From: an uncultured Helcococcus sp.
GTDB lineage: Bacteria; Bacillota; Clostridia; Tissierellales; Peptoniphilaceae
Length of the DNA: 59,288 nt
Assembly: GCF_946998255.1 (NCBI RefSeq)
Contig: NZ_CAMPYN010000001.1
Location: forward strand, 1-59,288
Direction: 5' to 3'
The position numbers were made by a program, and so were the translations under genes. A model generated the notes under the pieces. The model was given only the letters and a program-made list of their open reading frames with translations. It had not been told where the DNA came from and did not search any database. Below are positions 1-8,887 of this stretch, piece after piece; position 1 is the first letter of the stretch; the number at the start of each line of letters is the position of its first letter.

Positions 1-4
1 TTTT

Positions 5-190
5 TTATTCTTCGTCTTCAACTTCAACTACTTGTCTACCGTTGTAGTAGCCTGATGGGCTAACTCTATGAGGCATTCTTGCTTCGCCTGTTTCTTTATC
101 AACGACAAAATTTGCTTTATTTAATCTGTATGCTGAAGCTCTTCTTGAATTTTTCTTAGCTTTAGATGTTTTTCTCTTTGGTACTGCCAT
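5..190 (-). CDS. rpmF: 50S ribosomal protein L32
   Basis: Component of the large ribosomal subunit. The 61-residue protein opens with the typical L32 start (MAVPKRKTSKAKKN) and a basic N-terminal half, followed by the GYYNGRQV block and an acidic tail. It lacks the two CxxC pairs of zinc-binding L32 forms, so it looks like the zinc-independent type. A strong Shine-Dalgarno AGGAGGTG (196-203) fixes the start. It lies downstream of ackA with its own consensus promoter. The yceD (DUF177) gene that often separates ackA from rpmF in Firmicutes is absent here. Confidence 0.97.
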   Translation of the reverse strand: MAVPKRKTSKAKKNSRRASAYRLNKANFVVDKETGEARMPHRVSPSGYYNGRQVVEVEDEE

Positions 191-240
191 CCTAACACCT
201 CCTAACTCTTAATCTTAATCATTTTTAAATAACAATCGTT

Positions 241-269
241 ATTATATATCTATTTTCGGTCTTTGTCAA
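241..269 (-). promoter_or_regulatory. consensus sigma-A promoter of rpmF
   Basis: On the minus strand a perfect TTGACA (264-269) is followed by exactly 17 bp and a perfect TATAAT (241-246). This is the only full-consensus -35/-10 pair noticed in the window. It sits between ackA and rpmF, so rpmF can be transcribed strongly on its own. Confidence 0.85.
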
Positions 270-274
270 TTATT

Positions 275-1471
275 TTATAAGTTTTCTACTATATGTTGGG
301 TTTCTCTAGCTATCATTAGCTCTTCATTTGTTGGAGTAATAAATACTCTTACCTTACTATCTTTTGCAGAAATTTCTTTTTCTTCCCTAGCGCCATCGTT
401 TAATGCAGGATCTATGCTTATACCTAAGTTTTCAAGTCCTTTTAATATTTCAGCTCTAGCAAAGTCTGAGTTTTCACCGATACCACCAGCAAAGGATATA
501 GCGTCAACTCTTCCTAATAGGGCTGAGTAAGCACCTATATACTTTTTAACCCTATTTATAAACATGTCTAAGGCTATTTGAGCTCTTTCATTTCCTGCTT
601 CTGCAGCTTCTGTAACATCTCTAAAGTCTGAAGAGATTCCTGAAACTCCTAATAATCCTGATTCCTTATTTAATAAGGTATCCATTTGGTCGTAGGATAA
701 GTCGTGTTGTTTACCTATTGTAAACACAACAGCTGGATCTAAATCACCAGATCTTGTACCCATTACTAAACCTTCTAATGGTGTAAGTCCCATTGATGTA
801 TCATAGCAATGTCCATTTTTTACAGCACTTATAGATGCTCCATTACCTAAGTGTACTGTTATTACATTTAATTCTTCAGGGTCTTTTTCCATTAATTCTG
901 CTGTTTTTAATGTTACGTACTTGTGGCTTATACCGTGAGCACCATATCTTTTAATCTTATCTTCTGTGTAATATTTGTATGGTATTGCATATAAGGCATT
1001 TTCTTGTGGAATATCAGAATGGAAACCTGTATCAACAACAATTACATTAGGTTTTCCTGGTGCCAAGGCTTCAACCCCTTGGATTCCTGCAATAGCTCCT
1101 GGATTGTGTAATGGTGCAAATCTCTTTGCGAACTCTAAAGTTTCTAAAACTTCATCATTTACTAATGTTGGTTCAGTAATTGAAGCTCCATGAACTACCC
1201 TATGCCCTATAGCTTGGATATCATCTAGGTTGTTAATTATCCCATGTTCCTTATCTAATAAAACTTCAAATAATAATTTTACCGCTTCTGTATGGCTTGG
1301 TAGGTATCTTTCAATTACATATGGTTCTGAACCAGGTTTTTTATGCTCAATATTTGAACCTTCAATACCTATTCTTTCAATTAATCCCTTACCATAAACT
1401 TCTCCTGATACAGAATTAATATATTGATACTTCAATGATGAACTACCACTATTTAACACTAATATATCCAT
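275..1471 (-). CDS. ackA: acetate kinase
   Basis: Interconverts acetyl phosphate + ADP with acetate + ATP, the ATP-yielding end of fermentation. The sequence shows the family hallmarks: NSGSSSLKY near the N terminus, HRVVHG, the DTGFHSDIP block and the HLGNGASI phosphate-binding motif, over about 398 residues, the normal length. The start at 1471 (MDILVLNSG) is preferred over an upstream in-frame ATG at 1489, because AGGAG lies 5 nt before it. It is transcribed away from tmcAL, whose product activates acetate with ATP, so the two share a substrate. Confidence 0.97.
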   Translation of the reverse strand: MDILVLNSGSSSLKYQYINSVSGEVYGKGLIERIGIEGSNIEHKKPGSEPYVIERYLPSHTEAVKLLFEVLLDKEHGIINNLDDIQAIGHRVVHGASITEPTLVNDEVLETLEFAKRFAPLHNPGAIAGIQGVEALAPGKPNVIVVDTGFHSDIPQENALYAIPYKYYTEDKIKRYGAHGISHKYVTLKTAELMEKDPEELNVITVHLGNGASISAVKNGHCYDTSMGLTPLEGLVMGTRSGDLDPAVVFTIGKQHDLSYDQMDTLLNKESGLLGVSGISSDFRDVTEAAEAGNERAQIALDMFINRVKKYIGAYSALLGRVDAISFAGGIGENSDFARAEILKGLENLGISIDPALNDGAREEKEISAKDSKVRVFITPTNEELMIARETQHIVENL

Positions 1472-1579
1472 TCTTACTCCTATCTTCATAAATTATTTTT
1501 TTTATATTATAATATTATAATCAATATACTAGTTGATTATATCAAAAATGACAGATTTATTAAAGGCTTAGGAGTATAA

Positions 1580-2746
1580 ATGAAAAATATAGGTATTATC
1601 GCTGAATACAATCCAATGCATTTGGGACACATTCATCAAATTAAAGCTATTAAAGAAAAATATCCTCAATCGAATATTATTGTATTAATGAGTGGTTCTT
1701 TTGTACAAAGAGGTGAGCCTTCTATTTTGAATAAATTTGATAAGGCAGAAATTGCAGTAAAAAACGGTGTTGACTTGGTTTTAGAAATGCCAAGCATAAT
1801 TTCCTTACAAAGTGCTGACTATTTCGCTTACTATTCAACAATGATTTTAAATAATTTGAATATATTAGACTATTTATCTTTTGGGGTTGAAAGTAAAGAT
1901 TTTACTAGTTTAATAGAAAATTTTGAAGCTATATATTTAAATACTCATATGATAGAAAATAAATTAAAAACATATATTGACCAAGGTTTATCCTATAAAC
2001 ATTCTTATATAAGGTCTTTGGATGAACTAGGTATTGATAGTTCTTTTATAAAGGAGCCAAACAATACCCTCGCCTTTAATTATTATAAATCTTTAAGAGA
2101 GTTGAAAAGCAATATAAATATACTCCCAGTTTTTAGAAATGATAATGGATATAATAACGATAAAGTATCAGATAAGGCTTTTCAATCTGCAACCACTATT
2201 AGAAAACTTGTGCAAGAAAATAAAGATTTTTCAGCCTATGTACCTTTAGAAAGTAAAATAAAATTAGAGAAATCAATTAAGTATTCTTTGGATAACTATA
2301 GTGATCTATTTTATTACAAGTCTTTCATAGTACAAAAAGACCCTAGTCAAATAGCTGGATATGAACCAGGGATATTAAATTTATTAAATAAAAATTTTGA
2401 TAAAACTTTAAGTGAGACTATAGACCTTAGTCACAATAAGAGGCATTCAAAGGCTAGACTTAGAAGATTTATTTTTAATTATTTACTTGATATTACTACT
2501 GAAGATGTAAATTCTTTAGATAAAATAAATTATATTCGCCCTCTCGCCTTTAATGACAAGGGTAGACAAGTATTAAAAGAAATCAAAGATAATTCTGAAA
2601 TTGTAATATTAAATAATTTTACTGATATTAAAGATAATTGTAATAAAAATTTAGTAAATATTGACATGAAATCATATAAACTACATAATATAAGGTCTAA
2701 GCAATTGAATAGCTTAGATTATACCCATATGCCTTATATTAAATAG
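1580..2746 (+). CDS. tmcAL: tRNA(Met) cytidine acetate ligase (YlbM family)
   Basis: The family makes N4-acetylcytidine at the wobble base of elongator tRNA-Met, using acetate and ATP through an acetyl-adenylate. The N terminus carries the nucleotidyltransferase-like signature GIIAEYNPMHLGH, then MSGSFVQRGEP and the NKFDKAEIAVKNG region. At 388 residues it has normal family length. The start follows an AGGAG box by 5 nt. It is divergent from ackA and 19 nt upstream of mprF, so the two plus-strand genes are probably co-transcribed. Function is assigned from family similarity. Confidence 0.9.
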   Translation: MKNIGIIAEYNPMHLGHIHQIKAIKEKYPQSNIIVLMSGSFVQRGEPSILNKFDKAEIAVKNGVDLVLEMPSIISLQSADYFAYYSTMILNNLNILDYLSFGVESKDFTSLIENFEAIYLNTHMIENKLKTYIDQGLSYKHSYIRSLDELGIDSSFIKEPNNTLAFNYYKSLRELKSNINILPVFRNDNGYNNDKVSDKAFQSATTIRKLVQENKDFSAYVPLESKIKLEKSIKYSLDNYSDLFYYKSFIVQKDPSQIAGYEPGILNLLNKNFDKTLSETIDLSHNKRHSKARLRRFIFNYLLDITTEDVNSLDKINYIRPLAFNDKGRQVLKEIKDNSEIVILNNFTDIKDNCNKNLVNIDMKSYKLHNIRSKQLNSLDYTHMPYIK

Positions 2747-2765
2747 TTTAAAAATGGAGTAAATA

Positions 2766-5345
2766 ATGAAATTTAAAAATTTTTTTGACAAGTATAAAAG
2801 TGTTATAAGGGCTATCTTTATAATATTTATAATTTCTATAACAATTTATGTGACAAATAAAGAGATTAAAAATATTAATATGCATGACCTCAAAGTTTTG
2901 ATGCATGAAATGAGTCTACAAAGTAAAATATTTTTTGTAGTCTTTGGACTCATTTGTTTTTCTTTTGCAACCCTATATGATTTTCTTTTAGTTAAATATT
3001 ATAAGATGGACATACCTAGCAAAGAAGTCTTTAAGATAGGTTGGATTTCCCAATCTTTCAGTAACTTTATAGGTTTTGCTGGAATGGCTGGTCTTACCCT
3101 TAGGGAATTAATGTATGATAAATATAAAATAGACAAGAAGCTAACTAATAGAATATTATTTATAGTATTGTTTTCTGATATGGTAGGGCTCTTTTCTTTA
3201 GGCTTGCCTTCAAGTATATCTTTAATAATACAAAAATACTATAGTCTTGTTCCTATACTATTTATAATGTTTCTACTTGTAATAGTATTTATCTTTATAG
3301 ATATACTACCAATTTCACATTTCATAAAAGATGATGGATCAGTTTTCAAAAGAGAGCAAAGACCTCTTAGATTATACATAACTTTACAATCTACATTTGA
3401 ATGGTTTTTAGCAGCTTTATTTTTTGCTGTAACTATTAAATATTTCGAACCTAACATACATATTTTACAGGCAGTTACTGTTTATGTTTTAGCTACTATA
3501 ATAGGATTACTATCAATGATACCTGGTGGTTTAGGAGCCTTTGAGGCATCTGCAATATTCCTATTTTCACTTATAGGATATTCAACACCAAATATAGTTT
3601 TATCTTTATTGATATGTAGAGTTTGCTATACAATTATCCCTTGGATTGTAGGTTTGCTTCTATTAGTTTCAAATACTAAAGGCCAAAATAGTGAAGATTT
3701 TATTAAAAAAGCTAATTCAATAAGTAAAATTTTAGCCTATGTTTTGCTAGTAGTTGGAGCTTTAATTGTAGCATCTATCCTACTTCCAAGAATATTCTTA
3801 AAATACAAGTTTATAAGAAGGATATTCCCAACATATTTGATGGTAATCAACAAACAAATTACCCTAATAGCTGGATTCTCTCTAATGGCAGTTTCAAATG
3901 GTATTAGAAATAGAGTTAAATTGGCACATGTTTTATCAATACTATTATTAAGCATTTTAATAGTCCTATATATTCGAAATGGCCAAAGCTACATGGAAAT
4001 AACAATATGTGCAATTTTAATTTATGCCCTATTTGTTAATAGAAAATATTTTGATGGTTTAGCGGATAGAATATCTGTAAAGAAAATATTAATAGCTAGT
4101 GTTTTCTTTTTTATTTTTTACTCCATTTTAGCTGGAGTATATAATTACAAACATAAAATTGATTTCATAAATGGGGTTGGAAAATATAGCTTAAACTATA
4201 TGACTCAAAAACCACTTAAGACAATGATGCCAGTACTTATAAGTATTTCAATTTATTCCATGTTTTTAGGTTTAGATAGACGATATATGCCATTTAGAAC
4301 TGTTACAAAAAAAGATATAGAAAAATTTGAAGACTTTCATGAAAAATACCCATATGCACTTACAAGTCATTCATTTTATATGGGAGATAAAAATGTATTT
4401 TACAATAGTAAAAATACAGTATCTATGATATATAGACCATATAAGGATAAAATTTTTGTCTTTGGTAACCCTACTGGTCATGTAGAAGATTTTGAAGATG
4501 CAATGGATGAATTAATTGAATTAGCATCTGCCCATAAAATGGATGTAGCCTTTTATCAAATATCTGGTCAATATTTAGAATACTTTGTAAATGAAGGCTT
4601 TAACTTACTTAAACTAGGTGAAACTGCCCTAGTAAACCTAAATAGCTTCTCTATGGAAGGTAAGAAATTTAAAATCATGAGGAGAACTTTAAATAGTATG
4701 GATGGACTAGGACTTAAATTCAAAGTAAATAATCCTCCATTTTCTGACGACTTTTTAAATAAGTTAAATGATATATCTATCGAATGGTTAGGAAAAAGAA
4801 AAGAAATGCAGTTTTCAGTAGGAGCTTTTGATAGAACTTACCTACAAGAAGCACCAATATTCACCATAGAAGATGATGATAAAATCTATGCATTTGCAAA
4901 TATGTTCCCTGTTAAAGGTACCAAAACTTTCTCAATTGACCTTATGCGACATGTAAATGACATGCCTTCTGGTCTTATGGATATGATGTTTTTATCAATA
5001 ATTAATTGGGGTAAAGCTGAAGGATATGATACTTTCGACCTAGGTGTAGCCCCCCTATCTAATATTGGTAATAAATTGTATGCTTCCACAAAAGAAAAAG
5101 CTATAAAATTAGTCTATAAATACGGAAATAAAATATATGGTTTCAAGGGTTTAAGAAAGTTTAAAAACAAATACAATCCTGAATGGAAATCAGTATTCCT
5201 TGCCTATAAGGATGAGTTTAATTTAATAGATACACTTATAAAGCAAATAAATCTAATTAACGGCTATGGTGACAAGCAAGCTAATATTTATGATGGCATG
5301 GAAGATCTAATTGAAGAAAGAATAAGAAACAAAAGTAATAAGTAA
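2766..5345 (+). CDS. mprF: phosphatidylglycerol lysyltransferase / flippase MprF
   Basis: Membrane enzyme that transfers an amino acid (usually lysine) from tRNA to phosphatidylglycerol and flips the product outward, lowering negative surface charge and sensitivity to cationic peptides. The first part (about residues 15-330) is a multi-spanning region with the GGLGAFEA motif of the flippase domain. More membrane segments follow to about residue 490. The C-terminal third is the cytoplasmic DUF2156 aminoacyl-transferase domain (FDLGVAPLS, GFKGLRKFKNKYNPEW near the end). At 859 residues it matches full-length bifunctional MprF. The amino acid transferred cannot be read from the sequence. A terminator follows 12 nt after the stop. 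Confidence 0.93.
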   Translation: MKFKNFFDKYKSVIRAIFIIFIISITIYVTNKEIKNINMHDLKVLMHEMSLQSKIFFVVFGLICFSFATLYDFLLVKYYKMDIPSKEVFKIGWISQSFSNFIGFAGMAGLTLRELMYDKYKIDKKLTNRILFIVLFSDMVGLFSLGLPSSISLIIQKYYSLVPILFIMFLLVIVFIFIDILPISHFIKDDGSVFKREQRPLRLYITLQSTFEWFLAALFFAVTIKYFEPNIHILQAVTVYVLATIIGLLSMIPGGLGAFEASAIFLFSLIGYSTPNIVLSLLICRVCYTIIPWIVGLLLLVSNTKGQNSEDFIKKANSISKILAYVLLVVGALIVASILLPRIFLKYKFIRRIFPTYLMVINKQITLIAGFSLMAVSNGIRNRVKLAHVLSILLLSILIVLYIRNGQSYMEITICAILIYALFVNRKYFDGLADRISVKKILIASVFFFIFYSILAGVYNYKHKIDFINGVGKYSLNYMTQKPLKTMMPVLISISIYSMFLGLDRRYMPFRTVTKKDIEKFEDFHEKYPYALTSHSFYMGDKNVFYNSKNTVSMIYRPYKDKIFVFGNPTGHVEDFEDAMDELIELASAHKMDVAFYQISGQYLEYFVNEGFNLLKLGETALVNLNSFSMEGKKFKIMRRTLNSMDGLGLKFKVNNPPFSDDFLNKLNDISIEWLGKRKEMQFSVGAFDRTYLQEAPIFTIEDDDKIYAFANMFPVKGTKTFSIDLMRHVNDMPSGLMDMMFLSIINWGKAEGYDTFDLGVAPLSNIGNKLYASTKEKAIKLVYKYGNKIYGFKGLRKFKNKYNPEWKSVFLAYKDEFNLIDTLIKQINLINGYGDKQANIYDGMEDLIEERIRNKSNK

Positions 5346-5356
5346 TATTTAAAATA

Positions 5357-5384
5357 TAAAACCGACCACATGGTCGGTTTTTTC
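5357..5384. terminator. bidirectional intrinsic terminator after mprF
   Basis: An inverted repeat (ACCGACC, loop ACAT, GGTCGGT) is followed by a T-run on the plus strand. On the minus strand the flanking A-tract becomes TTTT, so it can also end the converging coaD-side operon. Confidence 0.9.
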
Positions 5385-5390
5385 GTATCA

Positions 5391-5864
5391 TTAATATTTT
5401 AATTGTGATCTATTTTCATCAATAACTTTTAATGTGTTTTTTAGGTCATCTGAAGTTTTTGTAAGTAATTGGTCAACATAAGCTAAAGAATTTGTAGCTA
5501 TTTGTTGGGCTGTAGCTTTTGCTTCTGATACAATTTTTTCTGCTTCAGTATTTGCTTCCACTGTAATGTTATGCTCACTTACTAATTGTTTAATCTTTCT
5601 ATTAGCTTCGTCATAACCTTTCTTAATATCTTCTTTTGCTTTTTCCTTCATAGCATCAGCTTGTGAATTTGCTTCAGCTAAAATTCTTTCTCTTTCAGAA
5701 TTTACCCATTGTGCATCCTTAATTTCTTGTGGAATAGCTTCTTTCATATCACTAATTATGCCGTAAACATCTTCAGGATTTACTGAAACTTTTTTTGAAA
5801 AAGGAACTGAGTTAGCATCATCCATTAACTCTTCTAATTCTTCTAATAATGAAATAATATCCAT
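5391..5864 (-). CDS. coiled-coil protein of unknown function
   Basis: A 157-residue cytoplasmic protein without signal peptide or membrane segment. It starts with a short acidic helix (LLEELEELMDDA), then a motif around VNPEDVYGIISDMKEAIP. From about residue 50 it is a long, Ala/Glu/Lys-rich predicted coiled coil with many heptad-like repeats. Similar proteins sit beside coaD in clostridia and are often labelled ATPase-like or DivIVA-like, but no nucleotide-binding motif is visible. It is 8 nt downstream of coaD in the same operon. A structural or cell-pole role is possible but not shown. Confidence 0.75.
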   Translation of the reverse strand: MDIISLLEELEELMDDANSVPFSKKVSVNPEDVYGIISDMKEAIPQEIKDAQWVNSERERILAEANSQADAMKEKAKEDIKKGYDEANRKIKQLVSEHNITVEANTEAEKIVSEAKATAQQIATNSLAYVDQLLTKTSDDLKNTLKVIDENRSQLKY

Positions 5865-5872
5865 ATTTCCCC

Positions 5873-6349
5873 CTAATTAAATTTACTTTTAATTTTTTTT
5901 GCTACATTCTCTGGCACTAGCTTCGATACATCTCTATTAAATGAAGCTATTTCTTTTACTATACTTGATGATAAATAAGAATATTGTGGTTCTGCAACCA
6001 TAAATAAAGTTTCTATATTATTTTTAGAATAGAACTTATTCATTTGAGCCAATTGTAATTCTGTTTCATAATCAGAAACAGCTCTGATGCCTCTAATAAT
6101 CGCATCTACATTATTTTCTTCAACAAAATCAATAAGTAGTCCAGAATATTTAGCTATTTTAATGTTATCATAATCATACAATAACTCTTCTAACATTTCA
6201 ATTCTTTCATCCATATCAAATAAATAATTTTTTCTTGGATTTATTAGTAAACAAACTATAACTTCTTCATAAATATTAGCAGCCCTTTTGATAATATCTA
6301 AGTGACCATTTGTTACTGGGTCAAAACTACCCGGATATACTACCTTCAT
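5873..6349 (-). CDS. coaD: phosphopantetheine adenylyltransferase
   Basis: Fourth step of coenzyme A synthesis: 4'-phosphopantetheine + ATP gives dephospho-CoA + PPi. The 158-residue protein has the nucleotidyltransferase T/HxGH signature in GSFDPVTNGHLDI, the RGIRAVSDYETE segment and the C-terminal YLSSSIVKEIA motif. Its first codon overlaps the end of rsmD by 4 nt, the usual rsmD-coaD pairing. Confidence 0.97.
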   Translation of the reverse strand: MKVVYPGSFDPVTNGHLDIIKRAANIYEEVIVCLLINPRKNYLFDMDERIEMLEELLYDYDNIKIAKYSGLLIDFVEENNVDAIIRGIRAVSDYETELQLAQMNKFYSKNNIETLFMVAEPQYSYLSSSIVKEIASFNRDVSKLVPENVAKKIKSKFN

Positions 6350-6894
6350 ACTTCCATCCTATAAAATTTTAAATGTTTTTTTCCATATTTTTTCTCATAT
6401 ACTAAATTTAATTCTTTAATATCTTTCGAGTAATCATAGTCATCATTTGACTCTAATATAAATAAAGCATCTTTAAAATACTTTCTATCCACCATTAATT
6501 TAAGAGCTTCAATATAATAGTCTGACTCATAAGGTGGATCAATATAAACATAATCAATATTTTCTCTGATAGTCAAAATATTTTTCTTATAATCAAACTC
6601 TAAAATTTCAGCCTTATCTGCTAGTTTGGTATGGTCTAGATTCCATTTTAGGTCATTTACATTAGACCTGTCTTTTTCTGAAAAGTATACTTTCTTAGCG
6701 CCTCTACTTAAAAACTCTATACCTATATTACCAGTAGCTGCAAATAAGTCTAAACATACAGCATCTTCATCTATAGGCTGGATAATATTAAACAAGGATT
6801 CTTTTATCCTATCTTCCGTAGGCCTAGCCCTAGAATCAATTGGTCCTCTCAATTTATGCCCTTTTCTTAATCCACTAATAACTCTTAAAGCCAT
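6346..6894 (-). CDS. rsmD: 16S rRNA (guanine966-N2)-methyltransferase
   Basis: Methylates G966 of 16S rRNA during small-subunit assembly, using SAM. Visible features are the N-terminal RVISGLRKGHKL with RPTEDRIKESLFNI, the SAM-binding DLFAATGNIGIEFLSRGA and the catalytic YIDPPY motif. At 182 residues it has normal length. It lies 6 nt downstream of recG and overlaps coaD by 4 nt, an operon seen widely in Firmicutes. Confidence 0.95.
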   Translation of the reverse strand: MALRVISGLRKGHKLRGPIDSRARPTEDRIKESLFNIIQPIDEDAVCLDLFAATGNIGIEFLSRGAKKVYFSEKDRSNVNDLKWNLDHTKLADKAEILEFDYKKNILTIRENIDYVYIDPPYESDYYIEALKLMVDRKYFKDALFILESNDDYDYSKDIKELNLVYEKKYGKKHLKFYRMEV

Positions 6895-6900
6895 ATTACC

Positions 6901-8886
6901 TCAATTCATAATAATATCTTTATATTTATATAGTTCCTCGTTTATAATTTTCTCTAAACTACTATTAATTTTCAAGTCTTCATTTATCAATTTATTTACA
7001 TCTGCTAGTAATTGTTCATTATATAATAATGAATTATCTATGTATATAAATCCTGATTGGTTTCTTCCATATAGATCACCCCTACCACGCATTTCTAGGT
7101 CTTTGTTGGCAATCTTAAATCCATCATTGTTTTTAGATATAAAATCTAGTTTTTCATCATTTTTAATCTTCTCTGAACTAACAAAGAAACAATATGATTG
7201 TATATCAGACCTACCAACCCTACCCCTTAGCTGGTGGAGTTGTGATAAACCAAACTGGTTTGCATTATAAATAATCATTGTATTTGCATTTGGGACATCT
7301 ATACCTACTTCTACAATAGATGTTGCTATAAGCATATCTATTTGACCATTAGCAAATCTATTTTGTATGTCTATTTTTTTTTCAGAATCTAGTTCACCAT
7401 ATAAACATTCTATCTTTATCTTTTTATTAAAATACTTATCTAGTTTCTTTTTCATTAAATGAACAGATTCTAAATCATCAGTATCTTCTACTCTTGATAC
7501 AACAAGGTAAACTTGCCTACCTTCAAGAATTTGCTTATAGGCAAAATCAATAAACTTCTTTTCCTGGTATATAGTCATATAAGCTGATTTTATTTCTAAT
7601 CTATCTGATGGCATAGTATCCATATAAGTTAAAGATAAATCATCATATAAGGCTAAAGCCAAGGTCCTTGGAATAGGTGTAGCAGAAAGCAAAAGTATTT
7701 CTGGGCTTTCACCCTTATCTATGATAGCTTTTCTTTGGTTAACACCAAACCTTTGTTGCTCGTCAACCACAACTAAGCCAAGATTTCTATAGATAATCTT
7801 ATCTTGATAAAGTGCATGGGTACCAAAGATTATATCTATTTCAGAATTTTTTAGCTTTTCATAAATTATTTTTTTATCTTTTGTACTAGTAGAGCCAGTT
7901 AAAATAGCGGATTTAATACCTAGTTTATTGAATAAACCTTTATGTTTATCATAGTGTTGTTGGGCTAAAATCTCAGTTGGAGCCATGAAGGCTACCTGGT
8001 AAGAATTTAAGATAGCCTGATAAGCAGCAAATATAGCTACAAGGGTTTTACCTGAGCCTACATCACCAATTACCAGCCTATTCATCCTACTTTTACTTCC
8101 CATATCTGCAAATATATCTTTTATCGCAAGTTCTTGTGATTTAGTCAAAGCAAAGTCTAAATAATTTTTCAATATATTTACATCATATATTTTATAAGTA
8201 AGAGATTTTTTGTTAAGTTCGTCTCTATACATCTTAGATACTATTTTTTCCAGCAGTATATTTCTAAAATAATAACTATATATAGAATCATATAAGGATA
8301 AATTATCCTTTGGATCATGTAGATTTTTATACATAGTATTTATTTCTTCTATTTTATATTTGCTTAAAATTTCTTTATCTAAATATTCATCTATTATAAA
8401 TTCACTTGTAAATAAATACTCTTTAAATTTACTTAATTCTTTATTAGATATACCTTTTATAGTCTTATATATAGGAACTATAGAACCTATATTATCATCA
8501 CTAAGGCTATCTACTAATGGATTTATTAGTGCATTTTTTTCTTGGTCATACTTACCAAAAAATTTATAAGTCTTATTAACTACAATTTTTCTTGGAGTAA
8601 ATCTATCATTATACCAGATTAAATTAATAAATCCTGTTTCATCCTTAGCTTTTGCCCTACTTACAGACTTATTTTTCCCGTAAAAATAAGTTTTGCTAAT
8701 TTCAATTATATTTAATTCAAAATATTGTTTAATGTCAGGGACAGCATTTATTACATCTACCTTTTTAGACCTATCTTCATAGTTTTTAGGCAAATATTTA
8801 TATAAGTCTAACAAAGAAAAAATCCCCATATTATTGAGGATTTCTTCTTTCTTTTTTCCTATCCCTTTGATATTCAAAAGATTCAT
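6901..8886 (-). CDS. recG: ATP-dependent DNA helicase RecG
   Basis: Branch-migrating helicase that regresses stalled forks and processes recombination intermediates. The N-terminal wedge/OB region (about 1-230) is followed by a superfamily 2 helicase core with Walker A GDVGSGKT, Walker B VVDEQQRFG, motif LLSATPIPRT and the GRVGRSDIQSYCFF motif. The best start is the ATG at 8886, one base after the fakA stop; the reading frame extends to a TTG three codons earlier. No clear Shine-Dalgarno is seen, so translational coupling to fakA is likely. About 661 residues, normal. Confidence 0.95.
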   Translation of the reverse strand: MNLLNIKGIGKKKEEILNNMGIFSLLDLYKYLPKNYEDRSKKVDVINAVPDIKQYFELNIIEISKTYFYGKNKSVSRAKAKDETGFINLIWYNDRFTPRKIVVNKTYKFFGKYDQEKNALINPLVDSLSDDNIGSIVPIYKTIKGISNKELSKFKEYLFTSEFIIDEYLDKEILSKYKIEEINTMYKNLHDPKDNLSLYDSIYSYYFRNILLEKIVSKMYRDELNKKSLTYKIYDVNILKNYLDFALTKSQELAIKDIFADMGSKSRMNRLVIGDVGSGKTLVAIFAAYQAILNSYQVAFMAPTEILAQQHYDKHKGLFNKLGIKSAILTGSTSTKDKKIIYEKLKNSEIDIIFGTHALYQDKIIYRNLGLVVVDEQQRFGVNQRKAIIDKGESPEILLLSATPIPRTLALALYDDLSLTYMDTMPSDRLEIKSAYMTIYQEKKFIDFAYKQILEGRQVYLVVSRVEDTDDLESVHLMKKKLDKYFNKKIKIECLYGELDSEKKIDIQNRFANGQIDMLIATSIVEVGIDVPNANTMIIYNANQFGLSQLHQLRGRVGRSDIQSYCFFVSSEKIKNDEKLDFISKNNDGFKIANKDLEMRGRGDLYGRNQSGFIYIDNSLLYNEQLLADVNKLINEDLKINSSLEKIINEELYKYKDIIMN

Positions 8887-8887
8887 A

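Noticed and set aside
6626..7270. 214-residue open frame on the plus strand
   Set aside because: It lies antisense over rsmD and recG, has no ribosome site and a Ser/Leu/Ile-rich composition typical of a reverse-strand shadow.
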